A stretch of DNA of 64,000 nt from Triops longicaudatus (GCA_022885665.1 JAGQDJ010000278.1:613374-677373); one strand, 5' to 3'. Counted from the first letter of the stretch, positions 24,064 to 36,946 are shown. Notes: generated by a model not told the origin, from the sequence alone. Made by a program: numbers and translations.

Positions 24064-27000
24064 TTAATACCTAAAAAATGTAAGAAAATATGAATAATTA
24101 GGAAAACAAACACTATATTTCTCAATTATGTAAAATTTTCAATACAAACTTTACCTGTAGTAGTTAGGCTTAAAGGGTCCTGCTTTGTTGAGGCCCATAT
24201 ATTTGGCTTGGTCGTCAGTCAGTTCCGTCAGATGCGCGTCGAAAGTAGGTAAATGGAGACTTGCTACGTATTCATCTGATGAAAAGTAATTCTGCTTAAA
24301 GAAGTGTTCAAGTGGATAAAATAAGTTCAGTAACTTACCCATTTTCTTGGGTAGGAGGTATACATCGGCCTTGTACCGACCAGGAGGAGCATTAAATAAC
24401 TCAATAAGGGCCAAAGCTTGGGTTGACGCGGTGATAGAGACTACGAACGATGGTACGGAGGAGCAGGACAAGTTTACCAGACGCCCTTCGGCTAAGAGAA
24501 TTACTCGCTTGCCATCAGGCCAGATAATGTGGTCCACTTGCGAGCGCACTTTTTCCCAGAGTAACTCCGGGGTTCTGAGACTATTCTATAACACAAGTTC
24601 GTCACGCTAGGTTTGTGTAGACACTTAAAGAAAGCCCAACTTACCACATCTATTTCTGTGTTGGAATGACCCATGTTACAGACTACGGCGCCGGACTTAA
24701 GGCGATCCATATGCTCCCTCGTCACCACGTTTTTGTTCCCTGTAGCGGTTACCAGTAGGTCAACTTGCCTGATAACCTCGTTTAGCTTGACGACACGAAA
24801 ACCATCCATACTATTATAATGAATATATTACTATAATAATACTGAATACTTAACCTCAAGCTGAGAAATTCTCTGCATACCAAGCTTGCAGAGCACAGAT
24901 AGGATCAATTTCCGTGACATAGACTACAGCTCCCAAAGCTTTCAGTGCCATGGAGCAACCTTTGCCGACTTCCCCATAACCACAGACCACTACTTGCTTC
25001 CCTCCAAACATCATGTCCGTTGCACGCTTTAAACTGTCAATGATAGACTCACGACATGAATACAGATTGTCGAATTTGGTTTTCGTCACGGAGTCATTGA
25101 CATTCATGGCGGGGACGCTTAATTTGTTCGTTTTCGAGAGCTGGTATAAACGATGAACACCCGTGACGCTTTCTTCCACAATCCCTTAGGAACGAAAATC
25201 GGCACATAAATACAAACGACTCAGATGCTCATGGGTTTTTACAAACAAAAAGGAAAATCACCCTTTCGAGAGAATAAGAACAATTACCTTTAATCATTTT
25301 AAACATGGCCGGATACTTTTTGAGCATCAAATGGGTAGCATCGCCCCCATCGTCTAGAATCATATTAGGGGCCCAGTTTTCCGCATTTACGCATTTGTCA
25401 ATACACCACCAGAAGTCTTCCTCTGCTTCACCACGCCACGCGAAAACACTGTACCCTACCAAAGATAATTTTTCTCAACGTTTATACACACGTTTCTGCG
25501 AAGTTCCTAGGGAACAAAGCGAGACAAAAGCCGGGAAAAGTCAAGAAAATAGGTACCGGCTTCAGCCAGTGCAGCAGCCACTTCATTCTGTGTGGAATAA
25601 ATGTTGCACGCTGCCCATCGCACTTGAGCCCCCAAATCGACCAGCGTTTCTATCAAAACCTAAAGCAAAACTTAGTAATTCTTCGAATCCGTGACACATT
25701 TTTTATTAAATTTACGGCTGTCTGAGCGTTGATATGAGTGCATCCCACAATCTTTGCTCCTTTCAACGGTTTATCATCTGCTGCTCGGCGGCGCAACGCA
25801 GTTATGCCAGGCATTTCTACGACCAAATGCACGTTACATCACCTTATTTTTTAATGCTTATAATGTATTACCTTGTTCCGCAATTTCAATTTCTTTACGC
25901 CCGTATGCAGCCTGCGAAAGATTTCGCACACAGAAGTCGGAGAAGCCTTTGGACGTGACTTGCGTCTTTTCTCTTGGCGAAATTTCTTCTTCATCGGAAC
26001 TGCTGCCAGTGTACGACGCTATACGAAAAAAAAAAAGAATTCAGTCGTTAGTTTACGGCTTAAAGCGACCGTACACACCACAATTTTCTGCGCAAGTTTT
26101 GTATCAGGCTTTCACCATAATCTTAGTTACTAACGAAAATGTAATGACTCATTACATTTTCATCTCGTTAATGAGTAAGAGTTGGGGCGAAAACGCTCTC
26201 ACTAGAGCGTGTTCCAAGATAAAATATTTCTAACTCGCAAGTTTGCTCTTTATTTAGCAAACTAAATTAATTTATTAATTAGTCAGCTAATCAGAACTGA
26301 CCACCACTTTTACCGCTTTTAATTCAAAGGCACGAGCTGTGTGTAAGCTTTAGATGTACCGAAGATTTAAAAGGTATTAACTACGCATTTTACGCGTATT
26401 AACGACTCTAACGATATTAATATTTACTGTGCGCATTTTGTGGCCTCACAAGCTACAAAATGCGTACTCTCTTACACACTGCAAGTCGAAGAACGCAGCT
26501 GAAAAATTTGCACAGGGACCGTGGCGTGTACGGCCGCGTTTACAGTGAACGAAGAAAAACCAACATTGTCGTTCTAACACACGCTTGATAAGGCTGTAAC
26601 GAATCCGACGTAATGCGGCCATTCTCAAAGGGTGATAAACACTAACCATGCCAAACACAAACACATAGAAAGTACAATTTGGATTCTTAAGTTCCCTTCA
26701 AATATTCAGCGTGATTCCCAGCTAACCAGCAACGCATTTGTCTTCTTTTATTAATTAGGCAACATAAGTTATGCCTGCAGTTTATTTAGTAGGATAAATG
26801 TAATAGTATTCGGAAAACATCAACCGACAGAAGGCAACGTTTCTTAAGCCATATAGAAAGAAGACTGATTTCAGGTACTACAGAATTCAAACGAACATCA
26901 AAAGAAACCTGTGATTGCTGGTTATCTGGGACACTCTGAGAACGCTTTCTGAAAATAATGAGAACCAAGATGCCAGTATTTAGATTGCATTTCACTTGAT

Positions 27001-27728
27001 GCACTTTTACTTTTTAATACCCCGTCCTTCGCACGCACATGCAGCAACCAGAACACGCAAGAGTACAACAAAAATAATGCAACAAAGTGTCAGACTTAGG
27101 CTTCGACAGCGTTGGAACCGAAGATTAGAGAATTTGTTGGTTATAAAAGGTTGCTATGCGACAACTCCGGGACCAAACTTCGTAATGCTGCCTTCCCAAT
27201 GAATAGCTGGGTGGTTCAGTGTATAATAATGTGATAACAATCAAGCTTGGCAAACATTATCACCACCTATACGCCAGCGAAACAACAAACGGTGCAACAA
27301 TACAAAATAAGAGGGAAACTATACACGATGATGAAGCCGATGTAACGGAAGGTCGACGATGATCAAGTCGACGGGGTTTGGTTGATTTCGCAGTGGCATT
27401 ATTATTAAGCGCGGATGACCTTTTCTTCGTGCGATCTCGGAACCCTAGAGCCAGATCCAGCATTTTTTCCGACATTCCCACGTGCATCTGAATACATCGC
27501 ACAATGATAATTAGCACCTTTCGCTTTCTCACAGCATTGAGATAAAAGAAAACATGCTTCGGGCGAGTAGACTTCAACATGACATCTCACAATAATATAA
27601 TAAGGCTTTATATCCCTAATAAGGCTTTGAAATCAGATGTTCTATTTGTATTCCAATCTTACATATTTCCGACTAGTCTTCATTTAAATTGTCCTCTCAT
27701 TTCACCCCCCCCCCCCAAAAAAAAAAAA

Positions 27729-27774
<46 letters not shown>

Positions 27775-30415
27775 GCTTCTTCAGAGTAGTCGAATCTCCG
27801 AAATATATATTGTTAAAATACAAGAAAAGTTACAAGTGTAGCCTATCAAAGTGTATTTAAGCTTCTCGAGAGAAACTTCGGGTTTGAGAAGCGATAATTT
27901 GCAAGTAACGAAATTAATGCTACGACGCCTTCAGCTCTGTGTGGATACAATTGCTGAGTAACCAAACATGAATTGGTAACACAAATGACAGCATGCCATC
28001 CGGGATTAAGTCTACACGCCCACATTCTTATTCCGGTAAGTTTTAGGACATGTCCCTGGACTAGATAACCTCTTCATGGAATGTGGACATTATTGGTAGT
28101 TCAGATAAGACAGATTCAAGGGCCTCGACATTTATAACGAAAGGAGTCAGTAAAATGCAGGCTACATATTTTTAAGTTCTTGCTACTAAGAGAATTTAAT
28201 TCACATTAGCTTCGTAGCTTTTTTCTGCTGATGTTTATAACCCAAAAGAAAAAGAAATAAGAGACTGGAAAGAGACAGATAAACGTAACCTAGGGCGTCT
28301 AAAATGCCGTACACTAAAAGTAAGTGAAACACTGCGTTCGTTGCATGGAAGACTTGTGAAACACAACCAGCCTTGGGAGGTGAGTAGTGCGTGGTACTTT
28401 TTTTGTCACGACTTTAAGACAACATTCACAGACAAAAGATTTCAACGTTAAACCTTTGACAAGCCAACTGGAAAATTCTGATTTCTTCAAGCGCTCCATT
28501 GACAATCGAAAATTTTGCTTCCTCGGCATCTTACGCGGCAATCCAAATTTCCTTGGCACCAATATTACACTTTTTGCGACTAAAGCTATTTTACTTTTCA
28601 GGCACTCCAAAACCTCTATCTAACTCGACCAAAGCGACACTATGGCAAATAGTATTATTTCATGAACTGGTATACTAAATCTGACGAAGAAGTGCAGAAC
28701 TATGAAATTATCGCACGAGTTTACCTTAAAAATACCGTACCTTTCAATCGCGCAGAACCAACCCTAGATCTTGGCATTTTTCTGCTATTATTGCTTTTTC
28801 AAGCCCAAAAAATTGCACGGTGTTCGTTTGTTTTCTTAAACACGGAAGGAAACTGTAACTCGTGCAAACAGTCGGCACACAGTAGTTTCTTTTCCTCCTT
28901 TCTAAGAGAATTTGCAATAACTTCAACTCAAGATAAGGATTTTCCGGTTCGCTTGTAATCCAAATTCTCTCTCTCTCCAAATTTTCCTTGTTGCTCGGCC
29001 TGGAGCCGTCCAAACACTGTGGTTGTCTCTGACACTTGGATTCTACATAGCTTTTACCTGGTTGATAGCACTCACTCATTCTAATTCTCTACCTGACTGA
29101 ACATAATTTACTGGAGGTGACTGCGGTTTTCAAAGCACACCACTTGGCTTAAATTAACCCTAATTGTATTTTCCTACTAAGCTTAGCACGCTAAAACATA
29201 CAACCATGGAACTTGAATACATTGACAAAGTGCCTTTTGAAAAGCCTGGCCTTTTGGGCTAAAACTAGCCCACGTTCACTTTCCGTAGACTACGGCTGCT
29301 CTACTTTCACTTTTGTTCAGTTACTAGTTTTCCAGGTCTACTTTTGTCGTCACACGAAAACCGAGCTGTGAAAGCCATCGAATAAAAACTAACCTTGCTT
29401 CGATGCTCGTCATGGTGAGCTTCATCGAATACACGCCGCGAAGTAGACGGAGAAATGTCACCCATGATGGTTGAAATCCACTTATTACTCAAGAGTTACT
29501 TCTCAAACTAGGAAATTTCACCGACGAAAAGGCAAATGTTATGATTTAAGTCCACGTATTTCGAGTGTTGGCAAGGTGCCTTCTATTTCCCGCACATCAA
29601 TACTCGGCGCCTGCACAATTCTCTATCTTTACGTCAGCAACCCCCAACCCCTCCCCCTTGACGCCAAACCCCTTTACAACGCCGGCGCACGCTGTCTCCT
29701 CCTTAAGCAAATTTTCCTAAGACACACGTAGTCCCACCATCGGAAGGTTTCAGCTTCAGAAAGAGTCATAGGCCCTGAGGATGCCGACACTTGTAATGCA
29801 GAAGGATAGCTTCATGCATTCGCATGCTGTAACATCGGACGTCGTCACACAAAATTTGGCAACCACATGCACAAAGCATAATTACGTAATTCCTTGTCTC
29901 ACCTGAGCTTTCGCTGTCTGTGGATGAACCAGAATACGACCGCGAACGCGTTTTTCGACTAACATGTTTATGGCCATGTCTTTCCTAAACGCGCGAGGAA
30001 AAAACAGTGACACTCCGCATCGTAGATTCGTGACATTTTCTTTTACTTTTGTTATTACTGATGGTGCAGAAGGGTGAGCAGACTGACTTAGGCTAGAAAT
30101 ATTCCTTTTGCTCCCAGTCTTGCTCGTTGGAGACAATTTTTCTCCTGGTTCCAAGGTTTTGGCGCCAGTACCTCCCGTACTAGGTGTCGAAGGCCTGTCT
30201 CTGCTGGCAGACGAACTTCTATGATGATGATGCTGATGAGAATGGGAAAGATGGTGATGGTATGGGGTAATGCCACGTTGGGAATGATGTTGCAAGCCTT
30301 CCATGCTACGGCATAACGCAACTTCCATGGCGTTCGCCAGATCTTGGTCCGTGACGTCAGCATCTAGATCGGCAGTGGAAACGGGCGTGTAATGACTGTC
30401 TAACAAACAGGACAT
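24064..30415 (-). CDS. AHCYL: S-adenosylhomocysteine hydrolase-like protein (AHCYL/IRBIT type)
   Basis: In vertebrates the AHCYL proteins (IRBIT) bind IP3 receptors, ribonucleotide reductase and bicarbonate transporters; they are not thought to hydrolyse SAH. Exons in transcript order: 30427-30047 (ATG at 30415), 29984-29903, 26018-25872, 25816-25716, 25659-25557, 25455-25288, 25184-24881, 24810-24645, 24585-24339, 24275-24155, 24070-24064. This gives about 604 residues; human AHCYL1 has 530. The AHCYL-specific Ser-rich region (SYSGSSTDSESS...EEEISPREK) precedes the catalytic-like fold. NAD-binding VVVCGYGEVGKG is intact. The last coding exon is seven bases and supplies the C-terminal Tyr of NYYRY. 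The first exon encodes a His-rich run (about residues 60-72). The first exon might have further coding exons upstream, since the frame stays open to the splice acceptor. Intron 2 spans 3.9 kb. Confidence 0.9.
27260..27487 (-). CDS. Small ORF with C-terminal membrane segment inside AHCYL intron 2
   Basis: A 75-residue open frame starts at an ATG directly after a plausible acceptor (TGTATTCAG). It has a charged, basic middle (LDLALGFRDRTKKRSS, KPRRLDHRRPS) and ends in one hydrophobic stretch, SCIVSLLFCIVAPFVVSLAY, right before the stop. Such a layout is that of a tail-anchored membrane protein. It lies on the same strand as AHCYL, within its large intron, so it could be a nested gene or the terminal exon of an alternative transcript. 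I do not recognise it. The alternative is a chance frame in intron sequence. Confidence 0.3.
   Translation of the reverse strand: MHVGMSEKMLDLALGFRDRTKKRSSALNNNATAKSTKPRRLDHRRPSVTSASSSCIVSLLFCIVAPFVVSLAYRW
27705..27774. repeat. Compound microsatellite C12-A14-(TAA)n
   Basis: Twelve C are followed directly by fourteen A and about fourteen TAA units in AHCYL intron 2. An A run passing into TAA repeats can be the 3' tail of a retroposed element, but no body of such an element is recognisable upstream. Confidence 0.8.
28314..28529 (-). pseudogene. Possible hAT/BED-type transposon-derived N-terminal fragment
   Basis: The minus-strand frame from 28529 reads MPRKQNFRLSMERL, then FSSWLVKG and FVCECCLKVV. 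The pattern aromatic-WL followed by a Cys-x-x-Cys pair resembles the N-terminal BED-like zinc-binding segment of hAT-derived proteins. The His pair expected further on is not seen, and no transposase core follows. It lies inside AHCYL intron 2. The call is weak and rests on pattern only. Confidence 0.25.
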
Positions 30416-30427
30416 GGCTTCTTCCGC

Positions 30428-33400
30428 CTGCAAACACAAATAAGCAAAAATAAACAATACAGGAATAACATACGGTTTCCTGTGACCAGAAGTCCCATGA
30501 TTGAGATATTTAACCATTGATTAACCAGTAATGAAAATAAATGTTTTTACGCACGAGCAATGCTGCCAAACAGATACGAAACTCCAAATTCAAAATCACG
30601 AACAAATATTCTCAACCACACAAACGAGGTCCTATTGAGAACTGTTTCCTTGTCATAACCATGATTGTTATCACTGTAGGAACAGAAAACAGTACCGTTA
30701 TCAGTTATTTCTATGTTGTAAATTTTCTAACGCCTGTTCTTTTATCATTAAGACTTCCGACACTTAATAAATTCTCGTCGCGGCTCTCTAATCTGATACC
30801 TTATATGATGTTACTTATCCAGGAGCTTAAGTGAGTTGTCATCTAACTCAAAGTTCCCAGGTTCTGACAGACAAGGAGGGACGAGAATGTAAAAACTAGC
30901 CGTGAGCTCAAAACAAACTTTAAACTAATCCACTTTGACACCTTGCACTTAAAGCGAACTGCACTTGACACAATTTGCAAATCGACGATCAGACTAGAAA
31001 AGGAAAGCACGTTGACTACAAGTAAGCAATATAATCTTATAATATAGCGCATCCGTATAAGTGAAGCTTGTGCACGACACTGAGAACGAACCCCGTGCTA
31101 TAATTCCTTAACAAATAAACCTATTACGAATTACGTTCCTGACATCCTGCATAGCACCTACTCCTAGAGGGATGTTCACACTTGCGGCATAACGTAAGAT
31201 AAATTCGTGTCGGATTTAATCAGAATACAGTATAACTGTTCCGGCTTATCCACATCGGAGTCGTAAATAAATGTTATCACGATACGACATACAGGGAATA
31301 AAGTACTCTTTGCGAAATAGAAAAAGGTGTTACAAGTATCAATAGCAAACATGTTAACTCAGGGGCAACAACAGTCTAATGAAAACAGAAGAAGCTGTCA
31401 AACGCAAAAGCTCTTTAGAGCAGCCGCTTATGAAACGTCGCCTCGGATAAAAACCTTATTCTTAAGTATTTCCGAAGTTATTGCAGTTTTCGTAAAAAAA
31501 ATTAATAGGAAAGTTCACCAATACTGGTACCGCTCCTGCTATTCCCTCTACGTTTGACTCTACCTTGGTCACTGTGTCAGTTCACAACAAACAAGTCAAA
31601 CGCTTTACGCCCTTTGTGAACACGACCTTAAAGCGTAAACCTCGCAAGCGCTTGCCATTTCCTTGATCTGTTGGACTTTTATCCTTTATCGCAAGTAAAA
31701 TATTAATAAGTGGGGTTACTTAGTTTCCACCAGCGAAAGGGAAACTTCCAGATCCAAAAATGTATTTCATGGCGCTTACAAAGCATTAGTATCCTATATC
31801 TAAGTGCAAGCGAAACTTTAATAAATTGCACATCGTTCACCTCGATAGCTTGGTCGTGGAACTCCCTCACTTTATTAAAAATCGCGCTTCCCAGCTTATT
31901 TCTGAAACTTTTCTTCGATAGTTTACAATGTCTCTTATTTTTAGAGACCACTTAATTCACTTTTGTTAGGACTTTTATGCCACTAGCAGGCAACACTCAA
32001 AAGTAGATTACCGATAACTTCTTCGTCAAAATAAACTACATTTCTCAGGTCTTTTATCTAGAAAGGGAGACGAAATGAGCTTGATATCTTCAAAGTCAAA
32101 TTAAGAAACACACAGGAAGAAAAGTTCCATGTGCGCTAGTTATTACTTTAGAGTAAATACTGACAGCTTTATGTCTTGGTATGTTTAACTGAATGGAATG
32201 AGCACACAGAAATACGAATGATACCGAACGATAGCCCATAATAACCTATTACAACAGAACAGGCGAAAGCCTACGAGGGCTCTGGAAAAAAATGAAAATG
32301 ACCGTTGCAAGATGCCTTTGCACAACGTCAGCGAATCCAGTTGAGATACAATTTACATTGTGCAATCGAAAACGACTCGCTTTACCCTGATTTGTGCCCA
32401 TTCTGACTAAGCTAACGTCTGATTAAATTTATTAAAGAACGACGCTTGCCAAATCGAGGCCAGTTAGTCGTTTCATTTTGATTTATCTTCAATAGACGTA
32501 GCAGACTAAAAGGAATGTTAACCTTTCAAGTCGCACATGCAAATCGAAAAATTCGAAGCCTCTTTTACCATAAGCAGTATATTAACGTACAGTGACCTTT
32601 GAAACTTTAAATGCTTTCAGCTAACTTCTTTTAATTACAACGAAAGTAAAGGAACCTCAAAATTAAACTTTGGTGATTTGGAAACTATATCACCTTCCTG
32701 CTCATGTTAAATATTGCCCTAGTCTGCTTTTCTTATGTTCGATAACCCAACATTCAGTCCGGAACAACCCTTGTCTCTTCATCACTGCCAGAGGAGCAAG
32801 AGATAGGATGTCACGAGCGACGATGGTAAGGCGAAGAACAAGAAACAAGCGGTTGAGAAACATTCATGAAAAACAACATGACGTCACTGGGTTTTCACGA
32901 CGTTTCTTACGGAAATTCTCCGAGACGTTAGAAGCCACAAATAACGATAGTACTCCCTTATTTACTGAATTGTTATAGCAAAATCATAGTGTAGTAACCA
33001 AATAAAATCAATACACACAAATATTAAAAAGGGAGAGGATATTCTATGCGACCTAATGGAGGTGCTGACGTCATCAAATTTCATGTGGAATGGCAAAGGC
33101 AGCAAATCAATGAAACTATGTGGCTATAATTTGACATTCCCTACTGGTAAGCTCCTTTCTCTGAATAACTAGTTTGAAGACTCCTATTAAATGACATGGT
33201 ATAGGCAAATGACAAAGGATCTGTTAAGGGCTTGAAAAAAAAACGAAAACGTGAGCAGTTGAAAAACTACGCATAAAATGGTTAATACATACCTTGGCAC
33301 TAATTACTATGCTCGTTTTATCATTTTTCACTGTATTTTTTTCACTAAATGTCACGTTTTTAGTCATGCCGTTCATGTTGGGTTCCGCCATGGTTTAGCA

Positions 33401-33522
33401 TCTAAGTTCCTTTTAATATCGGAATCGATTTACATCGCCTGTGATCGAACCTATAACGATCAAAACAGAAGCCGGGATGACCGAGTTTAACAAGGGCAAA
33501 GAAAAGAGAAATTAAGTTTAAA
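30428..33522. other. Divergent intergenic region, AHCYL (-) / VPS26C (+)
   Basis: No coding exon is supported in these 3.1 kb. Two perfect CRE palindromes TGACGTCA lie at 32879-32886 and 33066-33073, 450-650 bp before the VPS26C start. Upstream non-coding exons of AHCYL could also lie here. Confidence 0.4.
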
Positions 33523-34939
33523 ATGAGTGTAAACTTAGAGGTCCGTTTGCGAAGAACAAGCAAGACGTATCATGAAGGCGTAACGTACTTTTTGAATCCA
33601 GTTTCAAGATAAATAAAAATGACATTGTTAGGACATGGTTAGCGGATTAGTGTCGATTTCATGCGCAACGGAAACGAAACATGAAGGAATTATGTTGTAT
33701 GCCGAGGGGACAGTTAACCTTCAGCTAAGCGCCAAGAATGTTGGTCGCTTTGAAGCGTTCTACAATTCAGTCAGAGTAACAATCATTAGGTCCATTTCGA
33801 TAGATGGCGAACATCAACGCTAATCGTTCGTTACTTTGTTAGCCCATGCAGTTGATGGCTTTGGCGCTGACTGTGGTGAAACCTGGAAAGTTGCCCGCTG
33901 GCACTACAGAAGTTCCTTTTGAATTTCCGCTGCAAGGAAAAGCGAATCGATCACTATATGAAACTTATCATGGAGTTTTTGTCAGTATACAATATATTTT
34001 GCGGTTGGAAATGAAACGTGGGTTGCTTTCGAAAGATCTAAGCAAGACATGCGAATTCATCCTTGAATACGGTGAAGAGGTAAAGGAGTCTTCCCTTTAT
34101 TTATTGTGGTGGGAGTCTGCTTTGCAACGATGAAGATCCGGAGGTTGGTCTTGTATAAGGCCACGTTAGGGCAATACCTACGTTGTTGATACTTGTGAAA
34201 ATGCAAATTAAATGATTTTAAATGAGTGTAGTCGCTAGTCACAGATTTTGGCTCTTCCATGCTTGCGATACAAGCTCCCATGACAATGCGTAATAAGTAT
34301 AACATTATTCCTGCTTGTTAGCGTGGTAAGAAGAGTTCACCTCAACCCGTTCCGTTTGTTCTTACTCCACAATCGCTGCAAAACCTTAAAGATAAAAATG
34401 CCGTACCGGACTTCAGGATTACTGGACACCTTGATTCGGTTGTCTGTAACATAACCAAGCCCTTTACAGGAGAGGTAAAAAAAAATGCAAATTAATTGAA
34501 AGTTTGAAAAGTTCGTTTACAGCTAATTGTGGAATCGTGTGCTATACCAATAAAAGCTATTGAGTTACAGCTTGTTCGGGTCGAGACTTGTGGTTGTGCA
34601 GAAGGGTATGCGAGAGACGGTATATCTTGACTTGTTTCTTTATTTCGGACCTAACATATTGTAATTTAGCTACCGAAGTACAGAATATTCAAATTGGCGA
34701 AGGAGACGTGTGCCGGAACTTACCTATTCCGATTTACATGATCTTTCCACGCTTATTTACTTGTCCTACACTTAGCACCAGCAATTTTAAAATCGGTAAA
34801 TTGCATTGAAATTACTTGCGGAACATGTTGATCGTGAATAATGATTTTTTTCACAGAATTCGAAGTAAATATTGCAATTATCTTTGAAGACAACCATCTC
34901 ATGACTGAAAACTTTCCTATATGTTTAACACGTTTTTGA
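33523..34939 (+). CDS. VPS26C: VPS26C (DSCR3), retriever complex subunit
   Basis: VPS26C is an arrestin-fold protein of the retriever complex (with VPS35L and VPS29), which recycles endosomal cargo via SNX17. Seven exons: 33523-33579, 33632-33775, 33843-34079, 34322-34474, 34523-34619, 34670-34795, 34857-34939. They give 298 residues; human VPS26C has 297. Conserved blocks include EGTVNLQLSAKNVG, FEAFYNSV, YETYHGVFVSIQY, ETCGCAEGYARDATEVQNIQ, PIYMIFPRLFTCPTL and TENFPICL. Exon 5 extends past an internal GTATGC to the donor at 34620, because only that choice restores the conserved GYARDA. It lies in tandem 327 bp upstream of RPN1. Confidence 0.95.
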
Positions 34940-35266
34940 ATAAGGTGCTTGTCCGTGGTGCCAAAATTTATAATTTTTCAATGTACTGTTGTAAAAAATA
35001 GCCACGAAAAGATTAGTATTGTAAGAAAGGAAATATATGCCATGTTATGGGACAGTTTGGTTTAAGGGAATTCGTATTTCGCGCTTACTTTAACAACTGG
35101 TTTTACACGTACGAGAAAAGTAGGCGTGTTCAAAGTGTTCGACCAATTATATTCGTGCTCGTGGCTCACAAGGCTGTATCTACTTTGCCGGCTTCGTTGA
35201 CAGTTGTGTACCGTTGAATGTGATTGTTATATGAGAAGTTTGTGTTGGTCTTAAAATATACCTAAC
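34940..35266. other. Short spacer between VPS26C and RPN1
   Basis: It holds the 3' UTR of VPS26C and the promoter and leader of RPN1. No further feature is evident. Confidence 0.5.
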
Positions 35267-36946
35267 ATGGCAAAATATGTAGTATTCTATTTTGCCATAT
35301 TTTCTTTGTTTGGGCTGTCCTTGCAGAATGATGAAATCGTTCCGGATATACTAATTAAAAATGCCGATAGAGCAATTGACCTCTCATCACAACTCGTCAG
35401 GATTAATAGCCGTCTTACAGTGCAAAATGATGGCAAAAGCCCTGTTGGTTACTTCTTGTATGCAGTGGAGCCGCAAGCGAACGCCAATCTAGCATTCATC
35501 GGTGCCCAAGTAAGAATCACAGCAAGTTACAGTATTGTTGTTTTACAGCTCATCTTTTCTCGTAGGAAGGCAAGGACAAAACTTTAACTGTTACTGAAAC
35601 GAAAGTTGATGGCAAGTCACTTTGGAAAGTCGAATTTCGAGAACCACTGGGCGCTGGCCAGTCTATTAGAGTAAAATTATTTAATGTGCTTTTTCCAAGA
35701 TTTAATGCGTCTTTTCAATAAAAAGGTTAAAGTGGAGACGGTTTTTACGCATCAGTTGAAACCCCATCCTGTTGAGATTACACAGCGTGAAAAACAACTT
35801 GTGCGTTACTACGGAAATCACTACTTGTACTCTCCGTACAAAGTAGTATCGCAAACATCCAAAGTACTTTTGGCATCTCCGAACATTGAAAGCTATTCGA
35901 AACTCAAGCCCTCTGTCCAGAACGAAAATACTATCACGTATGGCTCTTACGAAAACATCCAGCCTTTTACCTTCGTAAGTACTCGTGGTTGCAATAGTAG
36001 TTATTAGCGACTTAAAACTTAATAACTTTAAACTGGAATATTGTCCATAAATAGGATGAAATGTCTATTCATTACGAAAGCATTGCGGCTTTCTTGACTG
36101 TTTCCAGCTTGGAGAGGCACATTGAAGTCTCACATTGGGGAAACATTGCCATCGAAGAAACCATCGATATCGAGCACACCGGTGCCAAATTAAAGGGTTC
36201 CTTTTCCCGTTACGAATACCAGAAAGACCAGGGAACGGCTATTTCTGTGAAGGCGTTTAAGGTGAAATCATTGTGTAGCCTAGAACAGCCATCTTTTACC
36301 TAGCTTACGCATTTCCAGACTATCCTGCCCGCTGCTGCTGCTGACATCTACTACCGTGATGAAATTGGTAACATTTCGACTTCTCATGTCAGAGAAGCCG
36401 ATGACGCTGTTGAAGTTGAACTTCGACCACGTTTCCCACTTTTCGGCGGTTGGAAGACCCATTACGTTCTCGGCTACAACGTGCCCTCCTATGAATACTT
36501 GTTCCATTCTGGCGATGAACACGTGTTGTCTGTCCGTCTCATTGATCACATCTACGATGACATGCACATTGCCAATGCCCACGTACGCATCGTCCTTCCT
36601 GAAGGTGCCCATGATATCAAGGTAGAAACTCCTTACCCTGTGCAACGAGATGCCGACACGTTGCATTTCACGTATTTGGACACCCGTGGGCGCCCTACTC
36701 TCCACTTCCGGGCCACTAATCTCGTCGAAAACCACATTCAAGACGTCAAGGTACATAAAGCATCTAATTCTTGAATTCTGCCTATTTTAGCATGGGTATT
36801 TTTAGGTGAGCTATCGCTATTCCAAGATCTTAATGCTCCAAGAGCCACTTTTGGTCGTTGCTGCATTTTTCCTGATTTTCCTCGCCGTGATTGTCTGGGT
36901 TCGCCTAGACTTTTCGTTAACCAAGGCTGAAAGCAAGAAAGAGTAA
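35267..36946 (+). CDS. RPN1: Ribophorin I, oligosaccharyltransferase subunit
   Basis: Ribophorin I is an ER membrane subunit of the OST complex that N-glycosylates nascent proteins. Six exons: 35267-35509, 35566-35670, 35726-35974, 36055-36261, 36319-36750, 36806-36946. The product is 458 residues. It has an N-terminal signal peptide (MAKYVVFYFAIFSLFGLSLQ), family blocks HIEVSHWGNIAIEE, LKGSFSRYEYQ, TILPAAAADIYYRDEIGN, RFPLFGGWKTHY and YLDTRGRP, and one membrane segment near residue 425 (LLVVAAFFLIFLAVIVWVRL). After it only about 15 residues follow, so the cytosolic tail of the 607-residue human protein is missing, giving a length near that of fungal Ost1. Exon 3 uses an A-rich acceptor (aaaaag) with the tract further upstream; phase and homology demand it. 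Confidence 0.93.

Noticed and set aside
26446..26664. Minus-strand frame with ATG as an alternative first exon of AHCYL
   Set aside because: Its possible donor ends in phase 0, but the next AHCYL exon needs one carried base, so it cannot join. No homology was seen.
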